A stretch of DNA of 64,000 bases from Pseudocercospora fijiensis CIRAD86. Lineage: Eukaryota > Ascomycota > Dothideomycetes > Mycosphaerellales > Mycosphaerellaceae. A program made the position numbers and the translations under genes. Positions within the stretch are counted from its first letter, which is position 1. The number at the start of each line of letters is the position of its first letter. The DNA lies in assembly GCF_000340215.1 (NCBI RefSeq), contig NW_006921549.1, forward strand, positions 214,260-278,259, written 5' to 3'. Positions 1-12,252 of this stretch are shown piece by piece. Below the pieces are notes generated by a model. It did no database searches. It was not told the DNA's origin and was given only the letters and a program-made list of their open reading frames with translations.

Positions 1-11
1 AACGGGGGTAA

Positions 12-198
12 TATAAAGGGCTACGCCCTAGGTAGAAAGCGCTAGCCTTAGGCATTCGGCCTACGCGACTCTAACCTACTACTTAGCGCTTAGCGTACTA
101 TATAAAACTATTTAGATTTACGTAGATAGACTTAGCTCTTTATCGACCCTATTAAGTCTTATATCTAGCATCCGCGTACACGTTACTTACCTATAATA
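12..198 (+). repeat. LTR of the chromovirus family (3' or solo LTR)
   Basis: This 187-bp block matches, with only scattered transitions, the two LTRs of the chromovirus at 42475 and 49266. It begins TATAAAGGG (from TG...) and ends ATAATA (from ...CA). The bases just before it (GGGGGTAA) resemble the end of the purine tract that precedes the chromovirus 3' LTR. It is therefore most likely the 3' LTR of a copy lying mostly to the left of the window. A solo LTR is the alternative, because the flanking duplication cannot be tested here. Confidence 0.9.
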
Positions 199-276
199 CT
201 TACGTCTACGATAATTACTTCGGGTCTTAATATAGCTTCTTCTAGCTCTGCTATTTTAGCTAAGATTGTAATACTA

Positions 277-465
277 TATTACGATATAATACTATTATAT
301 ATACGATAGTAGGCAGCGGTTACTATTAACTGCTACGGTCGCTATTACTACTAATAGTAGGACTATTATATAGATAGCTTGCCTCGCGGTACCTTAGAGA
401 ATATATTAACTTTTTATACCGTATAACCGTTACGATACCTTTATACTATAACCGTATACCTAGTA
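277..465 (+). repeat. 5' LTR of the 3.3-kb element
   Basis: This 189-bp direct repeat matches 3394-3582. The differences I could see (TAG/CAG, GGC/GAC, ACT/ACC) are all transitions, as RIP predicts. The flanking TACTA at 272-276 matches the one after the right LTR. Confidence 0.93.
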
Positions 466-491
466 ACTTAGTAGCTTCGCGCGAAGAAGCT

Positions 492-3385
492 ATAATCTAG
501 TAGTATATAGAGTATAAGGATTGTAATAAGAAAGTCGATACGCTAATCGCCGCTAATCCTATAGAGCGTAATAAGACTAAAGATACGCGCTTTGTTTAGG
601 CCGCGAAGCTCGTACGTAACGCGTACGCCGAGGACGCTAACGGCCGACTACCTAATCTCTTTCGCCTACGCCTACGTAAGCGAATCGTCTAATAACATCT
701 AGTAAGGCTTTAGCATTATCTATACTATCTATACCTTATAGCTAGCGATCGGCGCTTCTAGATTCTACGCGAATTGTATTAGTATATAGGCAAGCTAGTT
801 ACCGATTTTAAAAACCTACTCTTTATATAACTATACTCGTTCTAAATCGTAAACGACGATCTCGCCTAGGAATACTCTATCTTTAGGACTAACCTCTACT
901 TGGACGGCTGCGATATATAGTAAGAGATCTACGTAATCCGCTTTAGCGAGTACGTAGTACATTCGACGGCGGGCGAATTAAAGGAGCTCCCTAAACTAGC
1001 TAACCTCGACGCGAACTTTCTACTAACTATTACTCTCTACTACGTAAAGTTATAGTATCGACTCCTAGCAAACATTACCCGCTTACGTAAGAACTTCCTT
1101 AGCTTAAGTACTTATACCGGCGACCTACGATTCTAGCTAGTACTGTCTCTAATTCGTAATAGAGTAGTCGGTTTTACAGCACGCGCTATCTTATACTTCC
1201 TATAGACAGTTAACCTCGCGTAAGAGTAGTTCTATCGCTACGTCTTAAAGGAACAATACTATAGCATTATAGTAGGCGGTTATCTAGTCCTATATAAGCG
1301 TAGCGAGTATAGTAAGGACGTCTCCTACTACGACTATAGTAAGGAATACTAGAAGACAGGCAAGCGACCTACTAGCGAGTACGTCGGAGCGACAAAGTAT
1401 TATAAGATCGACCTAACTACCTATAGCGAAGTCTAATTCTTATAGATAGTAGCTACTAGATAACTCTCAATAGTGCGCCTACCTCTACTAGACTCCTAGC
1501 TCGAGGACTATACGGTTTAGCTACTACTAATTAGTATAGAGCTTAGCGCCTAGTCGGCTATATAGCTTTATAAGTAGTACGAGTTCTCCCTAAATTCTAG
1601 TAGTCTACTCTACCTATACCGTCGTAACCTAGGTCGCCTAGCTATTACCTAGGACCTCGTCGCTTATACCTAGCGGTATATTACGGTCCGTAACGCCTAT
1701 ACGCTCCGCGGTAAGGGTTATATATTAGCCCTCTATACTAACGAGGCGCTCTCGGATACGAAGGCTACTAATACGTCGTATACTAAGTAGTACGCTTAGC
1801 TTATAGGCGGCGGTCGCTACTAGAACGGTACGTATACCGCTAATAAGGGTAAAGGTATACCGCTACTACTCCTTAACCGTTACTATCTAGTAGACTTTAG
1901 CCTAGTCTACTAGCTAATATAGATCGATCTAGTATATACTTTAGCTACCTTTATCGCCTATATTTAGACGCTTAAGGATAGCGCTATTCCTAATAGATTA
2001 GAGCCCGCGCTAACGCTATAGTTCTATAATTTACTAAGGAAGGCCTCTACTAATCCTATTTTTAACCCTTTAGGCGTCTAGGAGCGTATTATATAGAGTA
2101 ATACGATTTTTAAATATAACGAGATAGTAACGAATAAGAATTATTAGTAGTATAACCTAGACTATACTTAGGATCCTATAGGTGCCTTCCTAGTACCGTC
2201 TCCTAACTACTCGCTAGACGATTCCGACCTTACTAATATATACCTCTTTAGTAAGATTATCCCTCCTAAGCTCGCGACTCGGGCTAACCTATAGCCTCTA
2301 GCCGTTGCCCTGCTAACTAAGGCGATCTAGGTAAATTCCTCGCGCGTATTACTATCGGCTAAGTTAAATACTCGGTAGAAGCTAACAGCTAGCCTATTCT
2401 TAGTACCTCGCCTACCGTCGAAGATACCGCTACTATCTAACCTATTCTCTACGCCTATAAAGGCTCTAGTTGCGGCTTAGCTACTACCGCCTAATAATAC
2501 GGTTACGTAGCTATAGTATAAGCTTCTAGCGCTTCCGATACGCTTACTACCGCTACCCGCCCTATAGGAAAATACTATAGGCGCCTACGGATAGTACTAA
2601 TATAATGCGACGGCAATTAGTATACGTACGCTTAACTTATAAGCGCTTTACTATATACGCTAGTCCGAGTTAGTAGCAACCGAGGTGCTCTAGCTTTAGT
2701 AGATACTAGCTAAGGTATAGATTCGCGAGGTAACCGAGCGCTAGATTACCTAGTAGTACCGTCTCTTCGCTATAGTCTTAAGAGAGTCGCTTACGCTATT
2801 ACTAACCTATCTCTACTACGATTTCCTACGCGTAGCGCCGCAATAGGCAATCCCTATACTATACCTAATTAACGAGGACGCTTTTAAGCTACTCGGCGGC
2901 GTATAAGGCAATACTACTAAAGATAAGATCGCGAAGCTTAACGTATAAATAGCCGACTACTTTAAGCTATACGGTGCTATACGCGATACCGATACGCTAC
3001 TATTACTAGGTACCGACTTCCCTAATATCCCTATCGATTAGTTAGACCGCGTAGCTACTATAGTAGATACGGTTAATACTTCGCTATCCGATGATAAGAC
3101 TATAAAGACCGTCGCGCATTAGCCGTAGCTAAAGGCGGTTTAGACTACGCTAACTAGCTTACGCGACGCCCTTCGTAACCGTCGTAATAAGCAAGTATAG
3201 AACCGACGTAGTTATTACTAGAGAGATACGATTCTATATCTAGTATTACTATTCTAGTATACTGTTTAGACTTAGCCTTTATACGACGCTACTACGCTCT
3301 TTTGCCTTAAACCTTCCTACGGTACGGCCTACTAAGGACCTTTGTTTTAGGACACTATAGATAGTACCGACCTTTTTTATAGAAA
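492..3385 (+). pseudogene. Unidentified ~950-codon ORF inside LTR pair
   Basis: I followed one reading frame codon by codon from about 492 to the right-hand purine tract. It is interrupted only by TAG and TAA, with no frameshift, so the ancestral protein was about 950 residues and filled the whole interior. ATA at 492 could be a mutated ATG, but the true start and stop are not certain. I do not recognise the protein. I saw no zinc knuckle, no YxDD box, no D-[ST]-G protease motif and no DDE pattern. The N-terminal third is rich in Leu, Arg and Gln and looks alpha-helical. The middle has a Gly-rich stretch near 1800-1870. It could be a diverged Gag-like coat protein or a captured host gene. Confidence 0.75.
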
Positions 3386-3393
3386 GAGGAGGT

Positions 3394-3582
3394 TGTTACG
3401 ATATAATACTATTATATATACGATAGCAGACAGCGGTTACTATTAACCGCTACGGTCGCTATTACTACTAATAGTAGGACTATTATATAGATAGCTTGCC
3501 TCGCGATACCTTAGAGAATATATTAACTTTTTATAACGTATAATCGTTACGATACCTTCGTACTATAACCGTATACCTAGTA
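3394..3582 (+). repeat. 3' LTR of the 3.3-kb element
   Basis: This is the second copy of the 189-bp LTR. It keeps the original TGTTACG start that is mutated to TATTACG in the left copy. It is preceded by a purine-rich tract at 3381-3392 and followed by the TACTA target duplication at 3583-3587. Confidence 0.93.
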
Positions 3583-3587
3583 TACTA

Positions 3588-5390
3588 TCTTAACGTCGTC
3601 GCTATCTATATCGATAAATGTCTCGACTTATCGAAGAATTTCGAATTCGGAACGCTTTAGTAGCTCTATCGTCTAAGAAGCTGCCTATTCTTAGTACTTT
3701 TAGACTTTCTAAGCTAAAGTTAAATTAGTATTCTTAAGCTAGATAGAAAGGACTTTCCTACTCTCTTTATTAGTCTAGGATATAGGAATAGATTAATTTC
3801 CTAGGAGGCTCTCGAAAGCTTTTGTGCTATAGAGTAGCTACTAATCGCTATAGTTATGTTCTAGCTTTAGTTTTAGCGCGCTATCGTCGTAGATAGCTTC
3901 CTCTATAGGTAACGAATCGCGGAGTAGGAAATCCTACTATTCCTATATAAGAAGACGAGTATTGTTTATATAACCTTATAAAGGCGACTTCTATCGTAGA
4001 TAACCTCGACGGGTAAAATGCTTAAGAAGTATACTATCTAGCGGCAAATATATTACTTTATTTCGAGAGGGTAGCCGGCCTTTGTCTCGCGATAGTAGAC
4101 TAAGAAGGGCTTATACTATATCCTAGACCTATACTATATCCTAGACCTCCTAGGAGAATTCCGGACTAGTTCCGAGGTCGAAGTTATTAGCTAGGAGTAG
4201 CGCCCTAGGCTTCGGCTATTTGTATTCTACTTGTAAGCTTATTACCGGAATTCTTAAAATAGTAGTAATCCTTCGCTACCTAGAGCTATTGTTTTTCTTA
4301 TTATAAGGCTTTATATTTTCGTTGTTCGCGATAATAGTAAGCTTTAGCTATATAAGACTATCGTATCTCTTATTGCTAGAATAGAAACTATCCTTATTAG
4401 CTATCGTCGGTAGATCGGAGTTATAACTATCCTTCTTAGCGCGCTTAGAACTATCGTCGTTACTACGAGCAATCGCTCGTAAGCGAATACGATCTAGAGC
4501 TTCGTCGGAAAACAGCTTTAGTTCTATTACCTTATAGGATTTAGACGCCCTATACTATTATACTATACTACGACTAAGAGCCGAGTTAAAGAGGCGCTAA
4601 ATCTTACGCTAATTAGAAACTATTACTATATATATTTAATATTATAGAAACTCGTTTAGTTTACCTATATATTCTCGAATATCTTCGTTATCTTATAATC
4701 GGTATAATCGGTATATATTCCTTAGACGCTCGAACTTCTTAGCTACCTATTATTCGACTATATACTTATAGTTAGCGGGTTAGTCGCTTCCGCTAGTTAT
4801 CTTTATATCTTAGGTAGCTACGTATTTTAATTCTAACCTTATTTCTATAGGACCTTAAACCTAATAAAAGCTAGGGCTATAAAAGTCTTCTAGATTATTA
4901 GGCAAATATATATCTTCTATAGTCGTCTAATTTAAGTTCGAGGTTCTACAGCCGCGACGCCTTTCCGTACTCGAGCGACGGACTTCTAGTACCTAGATTA
5001 GGTATAGAGAGTATAGTTTTTTGCGCTGCCGGTTGTACTATAGGTCTCTAATACTATCGATACTCTATAGCGACATTGCAATTAAATTAGTAGTACGAGG
5101 CGCTCGGATAAGTAAGAGGTTCTATATTCGCTAGAGAAAAGGCGCGCCTATTTATATATAATAGAAGGTATAAAGTAAGATAGTAACTCGTATAGAATTT
5201 GCGATTATTAATATATAAATCCGTAATTATATTAAGTTTATAGGTAACGGATCCTCGCCTTAATAGTAGCGTAATTCCTAGAAGCTATACTTATAAGACG
5301 CTATTTTATAAGCCTAAAAAGTCCGCTTCTACTAGAAAGTCCTTATCTCCTATAAAGGTTTTACGGAAATGCGAGGCATCTAAATTAGAT
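3588..5390. other. RIP-degraded sequence, nothing identified
   Basis: This 1.8-kb stretch has the same dinucleotide bias as its neighbours. I found no recognisable domain, LTR or inverted repeat. A frame continuing upstream of the pseudogene at 5391 may lie in its distal part, but I could not follow it with confidence. Confidence 0.4.
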
Positions 5391-6678
5391 AAAGATAGTA
5401 GAAAGGAACCGGTATCGGTAACGTATAATACGATCGACGAAGACGTACGGTCCTTACTAAAGCCTAGTAGAGTAGCTTATACTCTATCTACTTCCGGGCG
5501 ATATTAGGAAAACGCGAACGAGAACCGAGTATATTACGATAATACCGTACTAGATACCTATAGCTAGGACAATAGCTTTTATTGGAATCGATACTTAAAC
5601 TATAGTACTAGGGAAGAGTATAATACTACTAAGGGAGAGTATAACTAGTCCTATAAGGATATACCGGATACTAGTAAGTAGAGTCGCTATAGTCTAACCC
5701 GACTCGGATTATCTATATTTATTAAGCTTAATACTATATATCGAGATAGATTTGAGATATTCTTTTTATCCGAGATCGCCGACTATAGTAATCTCGGAAA
5801 CATTATTCGTACGTAGTTCTTATACCGTAACTATACTATTACTTACAATATTCCTAAGAGCAAGTTTATACTTTAGCCGCTATATCTTATCGTTAGCTAA
5901 GGCTTTAATTGATTCGGAGGCAAGTAAGAAGGCTCGAAAGGTAGGCTATCCTACGGGATCGATCGCTAATCTTATAAGAGGCAAGATACGATATATAACT
6001 TTACCTATTTATAGAAGACTTATTCCTAAGATATAGACATTTTACGGCTATATTATATAGGGCGCTCCTTAATGTAAAGATTATAGTAAAATAATACTAC
6101 CTACTCGCCTAATAGTCGATTCTATCGCGGTCGGCGCGTACTAGTATAGGTAAGTTGAAGTATATCTTAGTATAACTATACGTACTAATACCTTTAGACC
6201 CGAAACCTAAATCTTAATAATAAACATTCTACTATTAGGGATCGTACTTAATAAGACTAAATTATATTTTACTTTCGAACTACCGATATCGATAGAGGTA
6301 GTAGATAAGATATTAAAAAGGAACTAGCTAAGATAGAAAGGTTAAGTTCTAATCCTCTATACCCTAAATTAGGTTATTATAACCGGCCTTAGCTATATTA
6401 TTAGTTACGAAGCATTAGAGGTCGAGTCCTTCTTAAATATATATAGAGAATATAGAATCCGGTAGAAGTTTAAGCTAAATAATCCTAAACACTAAGTATA
6501 GGTAGCTAATAAGTCTTATACGCTTAATAGCAATCTATCGTAGATTATATAAAAGCTCTTAGGAGACATCTTCCGGAGTCTTATAGTTAGAGGGCTAGGC
6601 TAAGAATTTGTATTAGTACCCTAGTATAGAATATACAAAATAGTGTTCTATCTAGACTAGCCTTTTCTTAATAATTGA
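5391..6678 (+). pseudogene. Unidentified plus-strand pseudogene ending in TGA
   Basis: An open frame broken by TAG/TAA runs from about 5391 to 5900. After a more damaged stretch, a second frame runs from about 6170 to a TGA at 6676-6678 that is probably the original stop. The sequence between could be an intron or a degraded exon. The first part is rich in Tyr, Asn, Ser and Arg. The second is more hydrophobic, with alternating acidic and basic runs. I recognise no family. It converges tail to tail with the minus-strand gene that ends near 6690, the two 3' ends lying within about 20 bp. The start is unknown and may lie upstream of 5391. Confidence 0.5.
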
Positions 6679-6689
6679 GCTATATTATA

Positions 6690-7480
6690 AGTAGCTTCGT
6701 AGCGCTTTAAACTTAACCTTACTTCCGTTAGCGTCCCCTTAAAGTAGCTTCCGCCGTTCGCTTTAGCGTTAAGACTAAATTTTCTAGTATCTAGCGCTCT
6801 ATACTTGTTCGTCGAAGAGCTTTATAGGTCTCCTATAATATTTGTATATATTTATTAGTTGCTCTCTCCTTATTTATTCTAATCTCTTCCGCTTATAGAC
6901 TAATTTTCCTACTTAACGCGTTAAGAGTCTTAGATGCCGTAGTCGAGTTAGTTTTCGAAGCTAAAGCTAAAGGCGCTAGTATATTTACGGTCTTAAGTAA
7001 GGCCTATAGGCTCGTATCTATCTAACGAGAACTTGCCTCTAGAGATTTAACGTCGGCGCTAGCCTATTTAGCGGTAGCTAAGTATTAAAGTTGCAATAAC
7101 TTAATATTTTTAAGTAGTTTTATAAGACTATATACTATATCGATAGACGTAATAACGTCGTCTCGCTCGGCGTATATAGTATCCTTTTCGGTATTAAGAG
7201 TAGCGTTCTCGCTACGGAGCTTAGCGTTATTACTTTTATATACTCTTAATATATACTTAAGCTCGAGTACGACTACCTACTAGCTCTTAAGGTCGTCTTC
7301 GATTTACTTAATATATCGCTCGCGTTCTTAAATGCTCTATTAACCGGCCCTACGCCCGCTTTTACGTAAGACTCCCTATCTACCGTTAGTACTAGCTTAT
7401 ATTATTCGATTGTTCCTCCGAGTAGCGAACCTCCGAAGATATCTCTTTTATTAAGCGTAGCTACGCCTTCCTAGTCGCGC
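6690..7480 (-). pseudogene. Basic plus coiled-coil protein, bZIP-like
   Basis: Read on the minus strand, one frame interrupted only by TAG/TAA gives a basic segment (RKSGRRAG, then ERERYIK) followed without a gap by a long heptad-like helix: IEDDLKS, then VLELKYIL, then NNAKLRSENATL and ERDDVITSID. A basic region running directly into a leucine-type coiled coil is the layout of fungal bZIP (AP-1-like) transcription factors, and the ERxRY-K-x-IED spacing is close to that family. The usual Asn of the DNA-contact motif is not visible. A structural coiled-coil protein, or a Gag of a retroelement, is the alternative. The C-terminal end near 6690 is approximate. Confidence 0.5.
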
Positions 7481-7500
7481 GAGTCTTAGATTGAGTAATA

Positions 7501-9017
7501 CTTATATACGAAGGAAACGCTAGAACGAATACGAGTCTACGATATAAGGATACTAATAGACAGTTAACGTCGACGCGGCTAAAGGCATATCTACTCTATA
7601 TATATCTTACTACGTTATATATAGGCTATTAAAGTGCTTACTACTAATAGTACGAAAACGAGGTAAAACTTTATATATCTAAAGATGCCTCTAGCTTTAC
7701 TAATGTCGCTTATTAAAATAGTTAAGAAGAGTAGATTGCTAGAATTGCTAGTAGAGTTAAGAGAGGAGATTTAGGTATACCTAGCGACCTCCTTCTAGAG
7801 ACAGACTACGACTACGTATACTACGTAAAGCTATCTTACTCGATATCTCGTACCTCGCCTAGCCTATCGGCAAATAAATTTAGAGTTTACCCCGGTCTTT
7901 TACTATAGTCGTAAGGTCTTTATCTAAGTAGCTATAATCTTAATATACGGTTCTAATAACACTTAGATCGAATTTTACGAAGTCGTATACAGCCTTTATA
8001 GTATCGACGATAGCTAGTACGGTATTCGATAATAGTAGTACTACACATTACTACTACCTACACCTATACGCAATATAATTGGGCGGCTCTATATTACGCT
8101 ATCTACGCCGGGCGTAGACTAGTTCTACGCCTACTTAGATTAGATATTCTACTCTATACATCGTAACGACGATACGGATTAGACCTAGCTACTCGATCGT
8201 CTTATATATCTTAGTTTCCGGAAGATTAAAACTTTAGTTATATCCGTCGCTATTAAGAAGGATCGGTATAGCTTAAGTCGTTATAGCTTCTAGAATAAGG
8301 GTATTAAGGTAGTAATACTTTAGTATATTAGTTATAAGAGGCTCGATATAGGTAATATTTAAGTATAGTTTTAAGAGCGGTATATAGATATAAAGGACAA
8401 GTTTGCTAGAATCTAGTAGAAATTGTAGGTCTCTAGCTCCGTTAGCCGTACCTATAGCTACTATAATCTACGAGCGAGTAGTCGAGGCTAAAGAGAAACC
8501 CTCGATAGAATAATTTAATACCTAGAATATCCGCCGCGGAATAGCTTTTATCTATCGAGAAGGGCCTAGGAGGAGATAGACAAATAAAGTATCCGTAGAC
8601 CCGCGATATAGATTAGGATAGCCGAGCGAAGCCGGAGGCGAGCGGCGGACTCTTCGGGCCTAAGGTTGTAGTTATATAGGAGGGGGGGGGTATATCTTTT
8701 CTACTAATAAGAGGGCTAGAATGCTTTTATATAGGCGTATCTTTAAATTTAACCCTACGCTATCCGCCGCTCGCTTACTATTTTTAGGCTAGAGTTAGAG
8801 TATTCGAGGAGCTTAGCTCCGCTCGGATTATACTATATCTTCTCGTATATTAAAGCTTGCTCTATTAAGCGTATATATATTACCTTAGGTAACGCCTATA
8901 CTAAGCCCTTACTAATCGGTAAGTATAATATATCTCGAAATCTAGAGCCTAGCTAGACTCTATCGACTCCTCTAGCGTTACCTCCTCGTACTTAGCCCCT
9001 TCGGTCGACTATAGCGT
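7501..9017. other. No gene seen; G-run and GC-rich inverted patches
   Basis: I see no supported gene here. A run of nine or more G lies at about 8681-8690. A GC-rich segment near 8622-8662 (containing GCGAGCGGCGGA) has a partial inverted match near 8760-8780 (TCCGCCGCTCGC), which could be the ends of a short degraded inverted-repeat element. The hAT transposon begins 9 bases after this interval. Confidence 0.35.
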
Positions 9018-9025
9018 ATATAATC

Positions 9026-9120
9026 TAGACCCCGTAGTAGTTCGGGTTGGTTTGGTTTGGTTTGCTAAGCCGAAACTCTAGTTTGGTTTAGGTTAGTTTG
9101 CTAAGCAACTATATAAGTAG
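9026..9120 (+). repeat. Left terminal inverted and subterminal repeats of hAT
   Basis: It begins TAGACCCCGTAGTAGTTCGG, the inverted match of the right end at 18562-18581. It is followed by repeated GGTTTGGTTTGG-type words and GCTAAGC. The complement of the right subterminal region also has GTTTGGTTT words and a TTCGAACTATATA word shared with the left end near 9125. Subterminal repeats of this kind are usual transposase-binding sites in hAT elements. Confidence 0.9.
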
Positions 9121-10305
9121 CTAGTTCGAACTATATAATTTATCGGTTTTTAAGAAGTGTACGAATATATACGTAGCTTTAAGCAAGCCCTTTGTAAGAC
9201 TTAGTAGTATAGCCGGTAGCGTAGCCGGCATTTTTAGTCCTTAGTACTTATAGAATTTTCGAATCCTACTTAGGCTACGTAGTTGTATAAAGGTACTTAT
9301 ATAACCTCAAATCTATAGACAATCAGCTAAGGGCACTAACTAATTAAAAGTATACATATATATATAATGCATTATAGTTCAGTTCGGAAACTGTACTCCT
9401 TAGGTATGAATTTTATCCTTTCGTTTACGGTTCAATTCCCTAACTGCTTAGTAGAATGTCTTTATCTAGATCTAGGTAGAACTTATCGATTTCCGTCGAA
9501 GCTCTCCTTAAGAAGTTCTAGCACTTTCCTACTAAACTATACTCTAATATTAAGTACTAGGATAGCTCCTCCCTCGACATCGGCACTATATACGAAACAG
9601 CTATAAGGCAGCTCTATAGGGCGTTCTACTAGTTACTCGCTATACTACGGCCGAATACTAGTTCGTTCCTTAGAACTCTAGGTTATTTAGTAGATATTAA
9701 GGATAGGGCAGGTAGTAACTTCGTATTGTATAAGGAAGTAGAGGCTACTATAGAGGAGTCCTTTAACCTATAGAAGATAGTAAAAGATATAGAGGCAGCT
9801 ATAGGTCTAGGTACCTAGTTGAATTTCTAGTAGGTAGAGTATAAGGATATTTAGTAGGAGTATTAGGTAGAGTTGCGAAAGCAGGTATATAATATAGTCT
9901 AGAGAACAGGGATAATGCCTATAACTATAAGTATTAGGTTCTTTAATCTTCCTCCTTTTTTCCTTATTTTCTTTTTATAAAAATCTAAACTAATACAAAT
10001 TAACTAGAATGTCTATCTTCTTTTAGTTCTTTATAAGACCTAGTAGCGTAGCCGGTAGCGTAGCCGGCAGCGTAGTCGGCCTTTTTACTCCTAAGTACTA
10101 ACGGGTTTTTCGAAGACTTCTATTCTATACGGCTAATAAAGTATACTATACTATATAGGTATGCTTAGAGAGTATTTAGAGCGCGGTATATAGCGCCGTA
10201 TAATAGCGGCTTATTTCGTATATAGAAAAGCTTATAGACGATACTACGAACATCCTTCCTACTAGTATATCTATCCTATCTAGTACTATCTCGAATGTAG
10301 ACATT

Positions 10306-10860
10306 CTAGCCTTTTAGAATCTAATCGAGTACTTTAAAATCCTTGTCTATAATCGTTATACGCTTCGCGTAGATAGCTATAAGGTTGACCGCTAAAATAG
10401 TATTAGTATAGTCCGAAAAGAGGTAGAAGAGAAACATATATTCGAAGATACGAACTAGGTAGGCTTCTATAGCCTCTTAAAGGGCGCCTATCGCGGAGGC
10501 TTAGAAGCGAAGGTCCGTTCTATAATCCTAGGCAATTTCGCGAATAAGTCGTTAGAAAGGAGCTTTACGGATTAGGAGCTTAGAACTCTTCTAATACTAC
10601 CGAATCTTACGGAGGGCTACGGCTAAAGAAGGATTAGTAAAAAGACAGTAAGAATACCGGCTACGTTACCGGCTACGCTACCGGCTACGCTGCCGGCTAT
10701 AAATAGGACTTACTTCTTAGGCGCTATCGACGCTTCGTACGATTACTACTAGTAGTAGAAGCGCTAGTTATCGTCTTACGTAGAGCCTTGCCCGCCGTTG
10801 TCTTACGCGGAGCCTTACTCGCGACGCCCTTTCTAGTACCGGAGCTAGCGGTAGTAGTAG
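10306..10860 (-). pseudogene. Histone H3-like gene A in hAT element
   Basis: Read on the minus strand with TAG/TAA taken as Gln/Trp codons. A basic tail at 10834-10771 (RKGVASKAPRK, then KALRK) has the exact spacing of the H3 tail around K9, K14, K18, K23 and K27. The core starts near 10620 with VALRKIR and continues with LLIRKAPF, RLIREIA, DYRTDLRF and SAIGAL, then EAYLVRIFE, then AIYAKRITI and KDF: the alpha-N, alpha-1, alpha-2 and alpha-3 landmarks of H3. A probable intron at about 10392-10440 has the fungal branch site TACTAAT and ends TTTTAG. A second probable intron, about 10621-10740, contains the AGCCGG motifs. The core is closer to canonical H3 than gene B. It is inactivated by stops at former CAG/CAA/TGG codons. 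The first residues of the tail and the start codon are not resolved. Confidence 0.85.
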
Positions 10861-12190
10861 TAGCCCTCTTATATTAATATACTATACTCGTTCTATTATT
10901 TCCGATCTTATTACGACCCGTAGAAGTAGTAGGTCCCTTCTTACGAGGCGTCGTAACTTAGTTAAGTAGACTCGCTATTATAAAAGTCGTCGAATTAAGG
11001 AAAAAAGTGCGGTACGAAGGTATACGAAGGCGCGCGCAGAGCGAGGGTATTACGGAGGTAGTATATATAGAGCGTAGAGGTATAGGTATCGATACGAAGG
11101 TTGAATATAGCGAGAGAGGTAGTATCGCGGTATCGCTAGGCAATAGAGTAAGCTTCGCGCAAGCCTATATTATAGTAACGTTAGAGTAAGGAAAGAAGGT
11201 AGGTACGGCTAAAAAAGGCAGGCACGGCTAAAAAAGGCAGGTACGGCAGACTTTGAAATATAGCCGGTATATATAGCCGGTATAGTAATAGGCGAAAGCC
11301 TCCTTTTAATAAATAGCCGGCGTAATAATAGTATCCTACTATAGTATAGATATTCTTTAGTAATGCCTTTACTAGCTATAGTAATCTTATAAGTAACCTA
11401 GGCCTATTGCTAGTAAATATAAGAAATATTAGGTAGGCTATACTAAACAAGCTAGTTATTTAGTAGGAAAAGGCCTACTACTATCTCTATATACCGGCTA
11501 CGAGTGCCGGCTATCGCTCTAAATTCAACTCTACCCTATCTCGGAGGCTAAGGTACCGAGCGGAAACCCTATAGCTTATATTTACTCGGTTGTCGCGGAG
11601 CGCTTATAGGTAAGGTATTAGAAAAGAGTATAAAAAGTACGAGAAGAGTATCGTAGGATATAGGTCGCAAGTAAATAAAAGTAGTACGCCTAGTTATTTA
11701 TATCGTACGTTACTCTAAATAGCTAGGAGCCTATATTATCTCGTACTTCGCTTATAAGATCTCGACTCTACTATTATACTATCGATCTCCTCCTCGATCG
11801 CTAATACGCTATCTTAATTCTTCTTTAAGTTGCTAGACTTAGTATATATCTATCGCTATATAATAGCGCTACGTATTATAGAGAATCTCTCGTTAAAGTT
11901 TCTCTTTCGTAGGCTTACTATCTACTTCGTAGTAGAGAGGATTAAAGTACTAATACTAAAGAATCTCTTTATAGTTAGGATACTAGGGCTCCTTATAACC
12001 TTTATATTTTAGGTCTAAATAGAGACGTATTATAAACGTTCTATCGCCCTTTCGCTTACTACCCGCTAGGTCGCGATATACGAAGAAACTAATCTAAATA
12101 TAGCTCGTCTCTATAATAGCCGGGTGAATATAGAGCGCTAGGTTTCTACTTCGTACCTTAGATTTAGGGACGGCGCGGAGATAAAATTAG
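10861..12190. other. Unassigned part of the hAT between the H3-like genes
   Basis: This 1.3-kb stretch holds basic, low-complexity coding-like sequence on both strands and several AGCCGG pairs. Between about 11540 and 12180 two minus-strand frames are free of stops other than TAG/TAA, so I cannot choose between them. Neither resembles H2A, H2B or H4. A short plus-strand open frame at 11830-12012 is probably a shadow. Whether another cargo gene lies here is undecided. Confidence 0.35.
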
Positions 12191-12252
12191 AAATGTAGCC
12201 GGTACCTATAGCCGGCAAAAGGATGCGAAAATAGGCCTCCTTCTAGGTTAAT

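Larger units (their letters stand above)
277..3582 (+). mobile_element. Complete LTR-flanked single-ORF element, 3.3 kb
   Basis: The element has two 189-bp direct terminal repeats and is bounded by a 5-bp duplication TACTA at 272-276 and 3583-3587. The LTRs start TGTTACG (TATTACG in the left copy) and end CCTAGTA, as expected for TG...CA ends after RIP. A purine run (AGAAAGAGGAGG, 3381-3392) lies directly before the right LTR and fits a polypurine tract. The sequence ACTTAGTAGC after the left LTR is the likely primer-binding site. The interior holds one long frame, and I see no reverse transcriptase, RNase H or integrase. It is probably a non-autonomous retroelement mobilised by another family. 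Confidence 0.9.

Noticed and set aside
5752..6036. Plus-strand 94-codon open frame, the longest uninterrupted one
   Set aside because: It overlaps the pseudogene at 5391-6678 in a different frame and has no domain. It is probably a chance frame.
8681..8690. G-run as a quadruplex or regulatory site
   Set aside because: Only a single run is present, and similar runs occur at about 28220 and 36270 without common context.
9367..9606. Plus-strand 79-codon open frame inside the hAT element
   Set aside because: No homology is recognised and it lies in subterminal sequence on the opposite strand to all other element genes.
11007..11189. Overlapping short open frames on both strands
   Set aside because: No domain is recognised. 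They lie between the two H3-like genes in low-complexity sequence and could not be extended.
10861..12190. Other core histones (H2A, H2B, H4) between the H3-like genes
   Set aside because: I compared all minus-strand frames with the histone landmarks and found no match.
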